Source: Scalesia atractyloides (lineage: Eukaryota; Streptophyta; Magnoliopsida; Asterales; Asteraceae). Taken from it: a DNA stretch of 64,000 bases. Positions within the stretch are counted from its first letter, which is position 1, and each line of letters begins with the position of its first letter. The stretch covers positions 11,710,988 to 11,774,987 of the forward strand of contig CAMTDV010000002.1 in assembly GCA_947069175.1 (NCBI GenBank), written 5' to 3'. The position numbers and the translations under genes were made by a program. The notes beneath the pieces were generated by a model. That model was not told the DNA's origin. It did no database searches and worked only from the letters and a program-made list of their open reading frames with translations. Of this stretch, positions 20,674 to 33,101 are shown one piece after another.

Positions 20674-20799
20674 TGGTATATAATATGAAATGCAAGCTCT
20701 TCTTTAGGTATTTAACTAGTAAATTTCTCTGCATGTTGCGGCAGGTCCAAATGTTAAGTAACTCGGACTTGCACCGTTAAGATCCAAATCGTTTCTGAC

Positions 20800-21310
20800 A
20801 AAAGTTACGGTAAAACGTAGATAAACTGAAGATGTACATAAAAATAAGCACGAAAACGTATTATATTTGCCCGACTTATTTGTGAAAGAATTTTACGTCG
20901 AACACCAACTTTAACTTATACCGACATGTACATAAAAATAAATACAAAATTATGTTTTTAAGTTAAAAATGGTAACACATGTTGCGGTGGCACCAAAACG
21001 TAAAGTAAGTCGAAATTATACAGTCTAATGAAAACGTATTATATTTAATCTGACTTGTTTTAAAAGAAAATTTATGCCAAAACGTAGACAAACTAAAAAC
21101 GTACATAAAAAACACACAAAAACATATTACATTTGAGTCCACCCATTTTCAAAGAAACGTGATCAACTTGAATTTATACCGATATATACATAAAAATAAA
21201 TACGTAAAAAATGATTATAGAATTTTTAGAAAGTTGAAGGGTTATAAGTGTCAATACTAAATATTGAAGGGCAAATGTTAAAAAAACAAAAATATACTAA
21301 AATAAAAAAA
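20800..21310 (-). mobile_element. Helitron-like relic, minus orientation
   Basis: Repeated phrases such as AAAACGTATTATATTTG and ACGTACATAAAAA are the reverse complement of those in the 8230-9102 and 12300-12664 Helitron-like blocks. A possible hairpin stem GTTGCGGTGGC lies near 20979. No clean CTAG terminus was found. Confidence 0.35.
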
Positions 21311-23542
21311 ATAAAAAAGGACCCACTTGAAGTTACTGTACATGTATGTAAGTTGTGTGATTGTAGGACTAAATTTTTTGTAATGTAAACGAGAGTGCTT
21401 TGTGGTTTGTGGTTGTGGGTCGTAGATTTTTGTAGTTTAAAGATACGTTATGATTGTTCACGGAATAATATAAAATTATTTTTTGCTGCTTAATCTTAAA
21501 GTATGAAAGTATCAAATTGTTCTGAAAGTCACGTGACTTGAGTTAACGTTAAATATTTACAGAGTTTAGATTAATGGACGGAATTTGTTACATAAAAGAT
21601 GATTAACGTGATTTTTGAATATTAAGAATGAAACTTAAAAGTTCATATAAATGTAATATAATTGTTAAGATATGAATACGTTATATATACTTATAAATAT
21701 ATACACATGATATGATATTATTTTTTCCTGTAAAAACGTAAATTTTCAACAAAAGTATGATGGTGGTTTCAATAGTGTGTAAAAGTAGTGGGGAAACTGT
21801 TAAAGAAACACATGTAATCCAGGGGTTGAAAATTTAATTAATATAGAATATAGAATATTTGTAATAAAAATTTAAAATAATTAGATTTATTTTAGAAAAA
21901 AAATTTGACAGACAAGGACAAAATTGATCAGCGATTTTTCTATGTATCACATGACCATTTACAAACTTCGTGTGTCACATTTCTTATTCTAGTTACGGTG
22001 ATAGGTGGGAAATTCTCCCTTATATGATAAAAATCTAACATGAAAATAAATATATGTTTATGTTTGTGAAAGTAAATATAGAGAGGGACATTTGCAAGAA
22101 ACGATATGCCATTATTTATGAAGAAAATGGTGTTTATAGTCTGGTCACTTTAAAGTTATTTGTCATTGATGATTTATAAGGTAGTCGTCCATCGCTGCCT
22201 TGCATCTCTAGAGTGTCACGTATGATCCATTGGTCCAACACCTTGTCGAGTAGACTAAAACTTTGATTGTAAATTTGTTTATTGGCATATACATTACTAT
22301 TGAGACGGTCGATGACTATCAGAAATTCAAAGCGTTACATGTTTGTTATGCTATTAGTGTTGATATGTGGTATGGTTACAAGATGTCCCGGATGGGTGGA
22401 TAACACATAGCATTATAGCCTTGGTAAAAATATTCAGCCCTGAGATGTTCCATCCTTGATGCGTTTATAACGACCGTATTCATTGTGCTACGAGTAGGCT
22501 AGTGTCGTCCAGAGCATCATACTCCGGCTTTACATGGTAACATTCGGGGTTATCCTAATACTCTAGTGTGCTCTAAACAACCGAGAGGGAGTTGCTCCCA
22601 TCAGTTCCTCTCAAATATTGCACCATCATGTGTATGATGTATTAGTTTACTTTATAGGTGGGATGATTAAATTAAAAGATTTTCTAATGGTAAAACTAGA
22701 GCATCTAAGTGGGGAGAAGGAGAGGTTTCTAAATTGTTCTTTTATTTTAGAAGTATTAGATCTTCATCTATAAAGCTATGCGTTATGCTCTTCTCTAATT
22801 CATAATCCTTGACTACCACCTCGGCATTTCATTATTATCTTCTCCTATTCCTCACCTCTACAACTCAACCTATATTCTATCCATCCCTCACCTTGTTTTC
22901 TATATCTTATATAATTAAATAGAGGTGGGGGTGGGGGGGGGGGGGGAGATTGCGGTGAGCCAGGAGACGAAACTCTCCCCAGAAACTAGCGGGGGTTGGG
23001 GAAGCGACGCAGTGTTCTCCACTCCCTCGTCCCTCCAGCTCAGCACCATGGGGGTGATCCCTAACATTTAACACATGGCCTTAGTCACAAGCCCTTCAAC
23101 CCGTTTGGAATTAATGACAAAAGTGATAAATTTCCTTGTCTAATTGTTTATATAGAAAATTTTCTTCGTCTATATAAAGATCTTATTCTACTATTTATAT
23201 ATATGATCATTTAGTTCTTGTGTCGAGAAGATTATTAATTAGACATTTTGTTGTTTCCTAACTTTTTGTTGGCTTTCTCTCTATGTATACAGTGTTGTTG
23301 TCATTAAAAAATGAAAATCTACTTGCATTGTCAACTCTAGTGCCCTATGCTTCTCCCATTATCAAAATTATGGGGCGTGCCGCTATGTTTTTTTTCTCCC
23401 AAACGTTCATTAGAAAGATTTAGAAACGTTAAACACCGATGGTGACGGGCATGTTTATTCTTCAATAACAGTTTTTCATAGTCGTGGATTCTTTGTGTTC
23501 GAGTTCGACCTTTCACCAACTATAACCACGAAGTCTTAATCA
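21311..23542. other. Intergenic DNA, no gene recognised
   Basis: AT-rich to about 22100. A more balanced stretch at 22140-22640 has no long frame. At 22926-22946 lies a GGGGGTG(G)14 tract followed by a GC-rich piece to 23060 that resembles MITE sequence. The ORF 23337-23519 (-) matches nothing I know. Confidence 0.4.
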
Positions 23543-23551
23543 TATAACTAA

Positions 23552-23908
23552 GAGTAAATTGCACAAAACATCCTTTATGTTTCCTCAAACTTGCAGGTTC
23601 CAGCCTTAATGTTTAAAAGTTGCTAAAAACAACCTTTAAGTTTATTTTTGTTTCGGGTTCAATTCTTTACAGCTAACCACGTTATTTTCTTCAGTTAAGT
23701 TCCCTCACATGATCAACCAAAATGACGAATATACCCTCACATGTTATGCATGTGAGGGAACTTAACTGAAGAAAATAACGTGGTTAGCTGTAAAGGATTG
23801 AACCCGCAACAAAAATAAACTTAAAGGTTGTTTTTAGCAACTTTTAAACATTAAGGCTGGAACCTGTAAATTTGAGGAAACATAAAGGATGTTTTGTGCA
23901 ATTTACTC
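23552..23908. mobile_element. Foldback Mutator-type MITE with 160-bp arms
   Basis: Arms 23552-23711 and 23749-23908 are nearly perfect inverted repeats around a 37-bp loop. A perfect 9-bp target duplication TATAACTAA lies at 23543-23551 and 23909-23917, the length made by Mutator-type transposases. The ends are GAGTAAATTGC and its complement. It would transcribe into a miRNA-precursor-sized hairpin. Confidence 0.9.
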
Positions 23909-23917
23909 TATAACTAA

Positions 23918-24148
23918 CTATCAACTTTCGGCCTAAGTTTTATATGATATATTTGGTTAGTCTAATACATTGAATTAAAGATAACTAATGGTTTCAAATC
24001 AATGACCCATTGAGGTGTAGTGGGCAGGATCATTTTGTTTCCCAGAGATTATGATGATTTTTATTTATTTATTTACTTATATTTATTTGGATTTCATTTT
24101 TAGGGTTTAATCCTGGTCTAAGATATTGATAATTAAAAAGGTTGATTA
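23918..24148. other. Short spacer between MITEs
   Basis: No feature seen. Confidence 0.4.
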
Positions 24149-24442
24149 GAGCATTTACATCCATTCCTTTAAACCTACACTACAATTCCACTAAAAACAA
24201 ATATATTTTCTCTCTTTTTCAATTAAATAATATTTTTTACACCTTTATCATTATTTTTTCTCTTTTCTTACTTATAACCACTTTCAAAATATATTAAAAA
24301 ATTATAGATAGTGAATAGTGTCCCCTCAAATATACAGATGAATAGTAACATTTTCTTTCTTTTTCATCACAAACACTTACAACCATTTTTCATAATATAA
24401 AAACCTCTCTCACAAAATTTGGTAGACGAGCTGTGAATGCTC
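24149..24442. mobile_element. MITE with GAGCATT ends, 294 bp
   Basis: The left end GAGCATTTACA and right end TGTGAATGCTC are inverted, with a TA dinucleotide on both outer sides. The inside is AT-rich with repeated phrases (ATAGTGAATAGTG, ATGAATAGTAAC). No coding capacity. The superfamily is uncertain. Confidence 0.6.
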
Positions 24443-25743
24443 TAAGGAGGGACGGGGCACCAAGTGGGTACCCTTCTCCGGGTTCCAACCCGTGCCGACA
24501 CACCTCCGCCACCCTAGCGGGTTGGCTTGGCGGATTGGCTAGGCTAGCTGAGAAACCCACGTTTTAGTTGATGATTTCGATACCTTTGACTGTTGTGCAA
24601 CAGTCATCTCTTTAAAAAAATTTAATGCTATATATATTTTTATACCCACATAATTTAAAAACACCCACGCTTAAAATCCTTCATTACCAAAACCCTCAAA
24701 AGTCTCTACAATGAATTCACATAAAAAAATCTACAGGTGACAGATCGAGCATACGAGGAACCGGTTCGAGCATAAGAGGTGCTGGCATGAGTAAACGAGG
24801 TGCCAGTTCGAGCCAAGGTGGTCCTTTTGGTGGGGTACGGGTATATGCCACAACCTCCTCTTACTTAACCCATTACATTGACCTATATGTTTGGGCAATA
24901 ACCAAATTTTTTTTCACAGCCTATGGTTCTGTCTGTTCTGCTCGATATTGGAAGCGACATAAATTTTGATCTGTTTGGTCGTATAGAAACCCATGTCATT
25001 TTGTAGAAGAAAGAGAAAAACGAGAGCTACCACTACGTTAAGACGTTGAAGAAGATGAGGATGATGAGTAATACATCTAAGAAACGCAATTCGATCATAA
25101 CCAAGCGAACCGAACGGAATGGAGTCCCAAGGAGGAAGAAAAGTTGGCTAAAGCATTCCTCCACGTATCGATTGGCTGGCCAAAAGGAAATTGTCAAAGA
25201 AAAGACGGTTTGTGGAAAGCGGTCTACAAACATTTCGTTGGGCTTGGGGGTAATGCCGACCGAACGCATGATCAACAAACTTAAAATGGATTTTGATGTT
25301 GAGGAAAATTAATTGGTTCAATGGCCCTACATTCTATGTAATTTAACTTGTAAAAGTTTTCTAATTTCTTTGTTTTTTTAAACATATAGGACCGCATTCA
25401 TAAAAGCAGTTGCAATGATTTAAAAGTTTTGGAAAAGGCGCAAGAGGATTTTCTAGCAAAACATAAATAAGCGTTCAAGCACGGTCTTGCGTGGAACGTT
25501 GTTAAAGAAGCGTCCAAATTGGGTCAAATCTGTAACATCTGATGAAAACGGGTTCTAAAACCCGCTCCGTTTATGTAATTCAAGTATATGTTATGATTTT
25601 TCGTTACGTATTTATTTAAGAAATTATTATATTATTAGTATTAGTAAAATAAATAATAATAAAATATAATAAAATAATATAATAATAATAATAAATGAAA
25701 TATATAAAAAATAATATGTATTTAGTCCAAAAAAATAAATACA

Positions 25744-25814
25744 GGGTGGACCACGGGATCGAACCCGGGTCTCCACCCAAATCAAACACCATACACACCA
25801 CTACAGCACACCCA
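25744..25814 (-). other. Antisense tRNA-like module in LTR copy B
   Basis: On the minus strand: A-box-like GTGCTGTAGTGG, then about 40 nt later B-box GGTTCGATCCC with a partial T-arm (CGGG/CCCG). Upstream of the TATA box, antisense to the LTR. Confidence 0.6.
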
Positions 25815-26407
25815 ACATCTGTATGAATCAAATAACCCTTTATTATATATATATATATATATATCCTTTGAAACTGGTTCGGAATCTCGCCCAGCGGGTG
25901 AAATCATTCGGCAATCAATTCAAATGCCTTTTTTTCTTCTTTCAATTAACTGTTGTAACCGTTCGTAATCAAGAGTCTGACTCAATCAATGAGTTAAATG
26001 TTTTCAGTTATGAGTTACAATCATCACCCATAATGGGATTTGACCGAAACCGAAAGAAAATCAAATCATATGACCAAATTCGATTATAAATATTGGGTCA
26101 TGAGTTCAGTTAAAATGCACATTCATCCTAAAACTCTTTCCAACCTTCTGTTCATCAAAAACACCACCCCGGAAGTTGAATCTCGCCGGAATTTCGCCGG
26201 AAATTTTAAGTACCTTGTTTCGGTATAATTCTTTACTCTATCCTTTTTATTTTCGTTTTATATAAATCCTATATATACATAAAGAGCAAGTATCTAATAA
26301 TAGTAGAAATTTATCAAATCCAGTTGGTGTTTCAGTTTATGGTAATTTTGAAATGTAGAAGACGAAGTGAGAATTTGTTTAAATCAATTTAAAAGCGGTA
26401 TATACAC

Positions 26408-26834
26408 CGGGTTAGACACACAGTCCAGTGGATGGATTGTGTGCGTTCGAGATCAAGGTCCCGGGTTCGAGTTCATACATGTTCCGATCCGCTCTCATAT
26501 TCAAACCTTTTTAATTAAAACTTATATATGAACTGTGCTAGTAAGTATATAAGAGTAATAAAAATCTTATATCCTCCGGGTTAGATACACAGCCCAATTG
26601 GTCGGGCTGTGTGCAACACGAAGCTCAGGTCGCGGGTTCGAGTCCGGTCGGTTACACGCATTCTGAAATTACCAACTTTAATATAGCAGATTATGGTGTA
26701 ACTTAGTATGTTATGTAATATATATATATATATTAATTAAATAAATGGATATATTCCGGGTTAGACACGTAGCTCAGTTGGTAGAGCTGTGTGCACGTAT
26801 ATAGCAGGTCACGAGTTCGATCCTCACACGCTGC
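26408..26834 (+). other. Three tandem sense tRNA-like modules in LTR copy B
   Basis: Modules at 26408-26476, 26577-26656 and 26757-26834 each begin CGGGTTAGAxAC. Each has a D-arm-like hairpin (for the third, TAGCTCAGTTGGTAGAGC as in a true tRNA) and ends with a B-box (GGTTCGAGTTC, GGTTCGAGTCC, AGTTCGATCC). Spacers of about 100 bp separate them. All lie downstream of the LTR TATA box. Confidence 0.8.
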
Positions 26835-28390
26835 GAATAATCACAAACTCGGCCGGTTCAACCCTAAAATGGGGTATATTTTTTATTACCTATTTTCTTT
26901 ATTTTTTGCTCCAAATTTCCTAAAAATGCCTATAAAAATAAGACTTTTTAAGCTCTAAATTTGTAATAAATACTCTTAAAATCTAATAAAAGTCCTAAAA
27001 TAAAAATATTAATTTCGAACAAAAGAAATATATTTACCAAATTATTACGTGAATATTTAGGTTAGTTTCTCGTTGGTTGGAATCTATAATCGTGTGCGCT
27101 CGTTATCAACTCAAGAAACGCCCCCAATGTGAGTGAATTCCTACAAACTTCCCCTTTTTTCTTCATGTTTTGGGGTGTATCATGTGTTGTTTATTTATAA
27201 TTTTTATTCAAACACTTGTGCTATTACCATTATGTGAACACACGTGATATGTGATATTTTGTTTATTGCTATTTGTGGTTATACGTTCTCATTTCAGTCA
27301 AGCTGTCACATTAGGCCCATCAGTTCCTCGTTGGATACGAGTACAACATCGCAATGCCTAATCAGATCGGCTCGTTTGATTGAGCCTTGATCTCACAGCT
27401 CATTATTTATTTTCTTTATTTCAGTCATGCATTCATAACAGGCCCATCAGTTCCCGTATAGATGGGTAGAGCATCGCGTGCCTTATTAGGTCGGCTCCGT
27501 TTGATTGAGCCTTGATCTCACAGTTCATCAGTTATCATACTCATGTGTACATTGCTAGATGCTTATGTGGTTTGTGAATTGTTTACATATACGTTTGCTC
27601 ATATTTGTTACACACATTTTTGTTAATTAATCAACATATCGTTTATTTAAATATTTAAACGGGATTCACTCGCTAACTTTTGTTGACCCAAAACTCTATT
27701 TTTACACATGATAAATGTGATCAGGTTGAAGCAAGGAACACATAGGATTGGGCCTTAGAAGAAGAATAAATCATTTCTTGAATGTCATGTTTAGAACATT
27801 TGGTGATTGTATGGTTTGTGTGTTGATTGGAATATTTCTTTTAATTTGATATAATAAATATGAAACTTTTATAATAGTAAATGTCATGAGCTTTGATGAA
27901 AACCCAATCATGCCCCGACTACCATTCGCTGCGGGTCAGGGTGTGACAAAATCAACTTGTTGAATGAAGATTCGGTGGAAGCTCTAGCAAAAGAAAATCA
28001 TTGGATTCGGCTAACTTTGGTCCATCCGATAAGTCGGTGCCGGACTTGAACGATGAAGTTAGCCCAACACAACCCAAGATGAGGTCACAAGTTAGAACTC
28101 CGCGTTCGTTAAGCCAACTACAAGCCAACATGGATTGGTAAGTGACAAAATAAGATCTTACGCCAAAGTAAGCGATGATGCAAAAGTTGTTCGAGGCAAG
28201 AGAAGAAAATATCCAAGCCTCTACATCCTTGATTAATGAACAACGCGAAAGTGTCGCGCAAGCCACGAGAGATAGAGATTTTCAAATGTATATTACGCTT
28301 CACGAAAATCTCACAGTCGAAGTGCAAAAAGCCTTTGTAGCCAGCAAACGAGAACTTACGGAAAATGGGGTTGGTCGACGAGCCATTTAC

Positions 28391-29216
28391 TGGATTTCTA
28401 TTACGTTTTATTTTAAAAATTGTAATTTTTTAATTTATTTCTGGTTTTTAGTATAATTTAAATATTTTTCATTTTATTGAAGTTTATTTTTTATATTAAT
28501 TAACATTTGACATTATTTAAATTAAAAAACAAAAAAAAGTTTGCCGCTAGGGTAGGCTGCCGCAACGACTTATTAGTTAATGGGTTTTTAGTGCACTTTT
28601 TGATGTGACAAGTGATGATTGGTCGGGGCTAGGGTACTTGCCTTTGATTTTTCCATTGCACCTTCACCTGTCTCACTTCCCTGTCTCAAAGTTACTTTAC
28701 TTTGTGGTCAAGAACTGTGACTTGTTTTTCCACATAGTTAAGCTTGTGCCGACTCATAAACACTTTTGCAAGTGTGACACATGAAACCTGTTATATATAC
28801 CACTTAATTCATTCGCCAACACAGCCAATAAGCCACCTGTCCCTCTCAATCTGGCAATAATCTTGAAATTTCTAACGAAACATGAATTTAGTTTCACTTG
28901 GGTGCGGATTCAAATAATAACTATGATTTTATTGTGGTAGTTGGCTAACGGAACACCCATGATGAATATCATGTATGGTTGTATGAAAGGCGGACCTATG
29001 AATTTTTCTATTGGTCAATGTTTAAATGTCTCTCAATTCGATGTCTAAACTTTTGGTCGAGTAGGTTAATTAAAAAAATACAATGTCATGTAAAAGTACA
29101 CAATAAATACGTTGCCAACACAAATAAATAATCAAAAATAGGTTGTCATTAGACAAGAAGATATCACCTTTTGGAAAAATTGTTCAGTGTGGGTTTCATC
29201 TTTTGAAAAATAAGTA
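28391..29216. other. Intergenic DNA, no gene
   Basis: AT-rich at the start, then mixed. It includes possible terminal sequence of the element carrying the SANT-type pseudogene (28540-28650). Confidence 0.35.
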
Positions 29217-31560
29217 AAGTACGGTTTCAGTCCTCAGGGTTTACACCCAATGTCACATCCCAACCGATGACGGAATCATCGGACGGATGTAAATAGATTG
29301 CTCGAGACGACATAATGCTAAATTGTGACAAGTAATTAAAGAATCAATATTTCATTTTATTACTAAAATTTAAGTACATTGCTTGGAAACAAATACGACA
29401 TCAATTTCAAGTATAAGTACATCAAAAATACAACATCATAATTAAGAAACATGATCCTACATATCTAAATTAAGATGAGTTTCTATGTCCATCCTACTAG
29501 ATTTCATGGATCGTCATCATCATCAACCTACAATACATCTTAAAGTATAGTTCAACACACAAGGCATTGGCGAGTATACAAGTTTGACTAATAGCATAAA
29601 ATAACCGTTTTTAACAAATCCTCATGCATAAATGTTAACTTGGAACTAACATGGCAGAACTATCATGCAAGTATACAAGTCAACCCAAAGTTTACCGCTA
29701 GCGTAATCTAATCATAGGAATGACTAGACCGTTTTGTTTACTTAACATGACCTCACGAATACGGGCGGTGCGTTAATCCTATAGCGTTATACATGTTAAG
29801 GGAGGCTTGATCGAAGTTAATGACAAGGTATAAGCATGGCAAGTATAAGCATGTATGGATCAAAGTTTAGCATAATAAGCATGTATAAAGGATTGTTTTG
29901 TGATTTAAGCATAAATATGTTTGTGTATTTTGATAAAGTACATGTACTGCACCCAAAGTGTTAAAAGTAAAACGGGGTCGAGTATACTCACGGTTTTGCA
30001 AGCTTCTTAGAAATCCGTGAGTTGTTGAGTTGGGTTGTTGAGGTGATGAACACCGGAGTTACCTACAATGGGTAAACAAAGGTGTGTGAATAGATTGTAT
30101 TTGGTGAAGGATTCAGATTCGGAGTCGGAAAATACGGAAGGAAAACGTAGAATGCTCCACTTTGTGCGAAATGGGTTGACCACTTCTCGCGAAGTGACTT
30201 GCACTTCATACGTTGTGACTGTCCACTTTGTGCGAAGTGATAGTTCTGGAATGTTTTTGCTCGTTTAACGCCCATTTCAACACTGTTTTTGTGAATGGGG
30301 AGTTTATGAACAAGGCAGGACAATCTGAGGTCACAACACTACATCAGTGTTTTGATAGTGTCGCGATTCTGACCAGTTTAGAAAAATACGTAATATATAT
30401 ATATATATATAGTTATATTTTCAGTCCGTCAGTTATGTCATAGAAGTCAAGTATGGGGGTACGCACACCTCATTATATGATTCCCGAAAGCACAAGATTG
30501 TAACAACCCGATTGGTCATGAATAACAGAATGTAAATCTAACTATACAAGTGGCCAAGTAAGATTAACCCAGGTGAGCCATTCCCGACATGGTAAGAGTT
30601 AACTAAGTGTCGGAGGCCAGACGGGGTTAGGTTACTTTGATGCTAGCAAGCCACTTGAATGACATGCAATGGACAACTGATGTGGTGGAACTAATTCGAA
30701 AGCCAAGGCTTCTAGCTTTCACACTACTACCAACACAAGCTTGATCATATTGGGGATGATGGGCTTGGCGGTATTCAACACTTATAGATGCATGCATTTA
30801 GAAATAATAGAAAATAGTAGAAGAAATCATCAAAAGTAAGTAGAGAAAATGAGTTGGAAGGTCTAGAACCTTCTGTTACATAGAGAGAGAATCAGTAGCT
30901 TGAGAGTAATTTCCGGAGTGAGCAAAGGGTTTAGGAGTGGAGTGGAGTGAGTATTTATAGGAAACGGGGTCAGTTCATACGAGTTGGACACCATTTTGCA
31001 CGAGGTGGCTTCACTTTGTGCGAGGTGACCTCACTTCGTGCGAAGTCGAGTGCACTTCATGCGAAGCTGACTTGTTTGGTCCGTTTTCGCAAATTTTAGC
31101 TGGTTTTAAGTATTTTAGACATATACGTGTTATGTATAAGTATAATTGCACATAAAATTGAGTATTCAAGTATTCCAAGTATGAGTTTCTTGCATATAAT
31201 CACGCATTCAAGATTGTAACGTATATTTTAAGTATGTAACATGTGTAAGTATCAAACAAGTTTCCATAATGATCATAATCTCAGAGTACAAGGGTTAAAA
31301 ATGAAAGATACGAATACGATATAAGTTTACAAAAATAGAAATATGACAACACTTTCTAAATAAGGAAAGTCCAGAAATGCGAAGCGTTACACCCAATTAC
31401 AGGTTCAACCCTCATTTGAAAAATTCAACGGCCCGGTCCCTGTGGTTATCGATTGCTAGCAATCAGGTCCCTATGACAAATGTTCGTTAGCTGAACATTG
31501 GGATTTATGTTAAAAGACCTTAATGCCCCTGAGGGACTGAAAATGCAAGTCGAAATGTGG
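29217..31560. repeat. Small interspersed element interrupted by a solo LTR
   Basis: Removing the LTR at 29251-31391 joins AAGTACGGTTTCAGTCCTCA (29215) to TTACAGGTTCAACCCTCATT. The joined sequence then runs to GCCCCTGAGGGACTGAAAAT (31527), giving ends with inverted TTTCAGTCC(C)TCAG. That fits a MITE of about 200 bp. Confidence 0.5.
29251..31391 (-). mobile_element. Solo LTR, family 2, minus orientation
   Basis: On the minus strand it starts TGTAACGCTTCGC and ends TTGGGATGTGACA. Perfect 5-bp target duplications CCCAA lie at 29246-29250 and 31392-31396. The complement of TATAAATA at 30952-30959 marks a probable promoter. No PBS or coding is attached. It differs from family 1: no tRNA-like modules, but two blocks of the partly palindromic phrase CACTTCGTGCGAAGT (30153-30242 and 30985-31070). 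Confidence 0.9.
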
Positions 31561-31604
31561 GGTCTCCTTTATAAGCTCTGCAACTAAGAAGCCACCATCA
31601 TCCT

Positions 31605-31878
31605 CAATTCAATGGAATATTCAATGATGCTCCTAAAGATTATAGCAATGATGAATCCGACGGCTGGGATCGAGCTTGGAAAAGCAGATGACTGCGGGAC
31701 GGATGCCGGATGGATCCTCGTTGCCTGATGATGTGAGGAGAGAGATATTGGAGTTAGGGTTTCCAGATGATGGGTATACTTATTTGTCTTATTTGAGGGA
31801 GATTAGAGGCTCTTGTGTGGTTCTTCGTTTTATCAGAATCCTAAGGCTAGACTGGACCAGTTACCATGTGATGTCAAG
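31605..31878 (+). pseudogene. LTV1-like ribosome biogenesis factor fragment
   Basis: The pieces encode FNDAPKDYSNDESD, then MTAGRMPDGSSLPDDVRREI, LELGFPDDGYTYLSYLREI, and in another frame SSFYQNPKARLDQLPCDVK. This matches in order a conserved stretch of the LTV1 family, which helps 40S ribosomal subunit maturation and export. There are at least two frame changes and a stop (TGA near 31687). The piece ends at GTCAAG|GT, an apparent splice donor. Neither the start nor the rest of the gene is nearby. It looks like a transduplicated or decayed fragment. Confidence 0.65.
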
Positions 31879-33101
31879 GTTTATTTCATGTTTTGTTTTT
31901 GTTGTGTTGTAAGTATGTATTTAAGTATACGTGTAGTTGTTTAAAGTAGTAACTGGATGTTATTTGTTGTCAAAAACCAATTGTGGCTATTAATGTGCTA
32001 AATCTTGTTACCTTAATTGAGTGAACCGGGCCTAAGGGTATTAATATTTGGTAATTTTTCTGTTCTGTTCTGGTTGAAATCAGATGAGACCAGTTAAAAC
32101 TAAACCGACAGACTAAGTAACTTATATATTTGTAAACTTAACTAGTGATTAAAAAATACAAACGGTTATCTTGACTGCAATTGTTCGTTGTTTCGGTTAT
32201 ATTTTGCTCATACTTTGTGTCTGCATAGTCTTCTTCAAGGAACAATGATCCTACACAGCCAAAAATCTGATTCTGCACAACCACATCTAAGTTTTGACTG
32301 CCATGTTACTGATCTTCGCTTGTGACATTCTTAAAAACTTAATGTGCATATACACAAATATTTTTATAGATTTGAAAATGAAGATTCAACATGTTGATAT
32401 CTTTACCAATGGGATCATTAGTAAAGACAAAACATTTAAACACTTTAGAGGGGGGGGGTCTTGGATTCAAATCCCACAAATAATAGAAATAAAAGAAATT
32501 TTATCGTTTAAAAAGAAAACATTTTGATAACCTTCTTTATATAAATCTTTCCGTATTAATATTGAATTCAAGATTCAACATTAATCCAAGTTTCAATAAC
32601 AAATAACTTAATAACTAAATAAGCATGAACACATGAAACTTAGAACATTCAACTTTCAAACTTCAACGTATCAAGTTTCAATATTCAAAAACTACACGAG
32701 TTCAAAGATCTTAGTGTCGATCAAAAACAGCAATATACACTTAAATAAATAAAAAATCGTGAGGTCGGTTGACTCTGCACCCTACGTAATTGACCTATCC
32801 CTGATTTTACGGGTTGGTCCTTGTTTTGTAGTTTTCGACATTACCAACCTTTGAATATGCTAAAGTGATTGTATTGCGATTGAAACTTGTGATACGTATA
32901 ATTTTATCGGACATTTTTTCTAGGAGAAAATGTATTGAAAAACATGATCATATTTCCTACTTTATTTAGTCAAGATACACTATAACTAGCAAGATGTTGA
33001 TTTTTGATTTGTCATTTTTAGGTCATTATTACGATCTTTTTTAAAAGATTTTCCATACGAAATTTAAAGAAAAAACTATTTGATTAATAATTAAACTGAT
33101 A
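31879..33101. other. Intergenic DNA, no gene
   Basis: AT-rich. A G7 run lies near 32452. The ORF 32294-32527 has no recognisable domain. Confidence 0.4.

Larger units (their letters stand above)
25531..27948 (+). mobile_element. Solo gypsy LTR, family 1 (copy B)
   Basis: Starts TGTAACATCTGATG and ends GCGGGTCAGGGTGTGACA. A perfect 5-bp target duplication AAATC lies at 25526-25530 and 27949-27953, with no PBS after it, so it is a solo LTR left by LTR-LTR recombination. A TATA box (TATATAAA) lies at 26259-26266. It carries one antisense tRNA-like module (25744-25814) and three sense ones. Two GGCTCxTTTGATTGAGCCTTGAT motifs lie near 27370 and 27490. Confidence 0.95.
24740..28390 (+). pseudogene. 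SANT/NAM-associated-type protein pseudogene split by a solo LTR
   Basis: Reading past frame breaks, the pieces come in the usual order. First is a Ser/Gly-rich start (SKRGASSSQGG, 24787). Next is a SANT/Myb-like segment at about 25117-25280 (WSPKEEEKLAKAFLHVSI, KAVYKHFVGLG). A probable intron follows, then DRIHKSSCNDLKVLEKAQED (25390-25450) and HGLAWNVVKEASK. After the LTR come SSSKRKS, DLNDEVSPTQPK and a coiled-coil tail (28169-28370, EAREENIQASTSLI). This resembles the plant family with a C-terminal NAM-associated domain, often linked to PIF/Harbinger transposons. It has an in-frame stop at 25468, several frameshifts and the LTR at 25531-27948, so it is dead. GC-rich pieces at 24445-24560 and 28540-28650 could be transposon ends. 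Confidence 0.65.
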
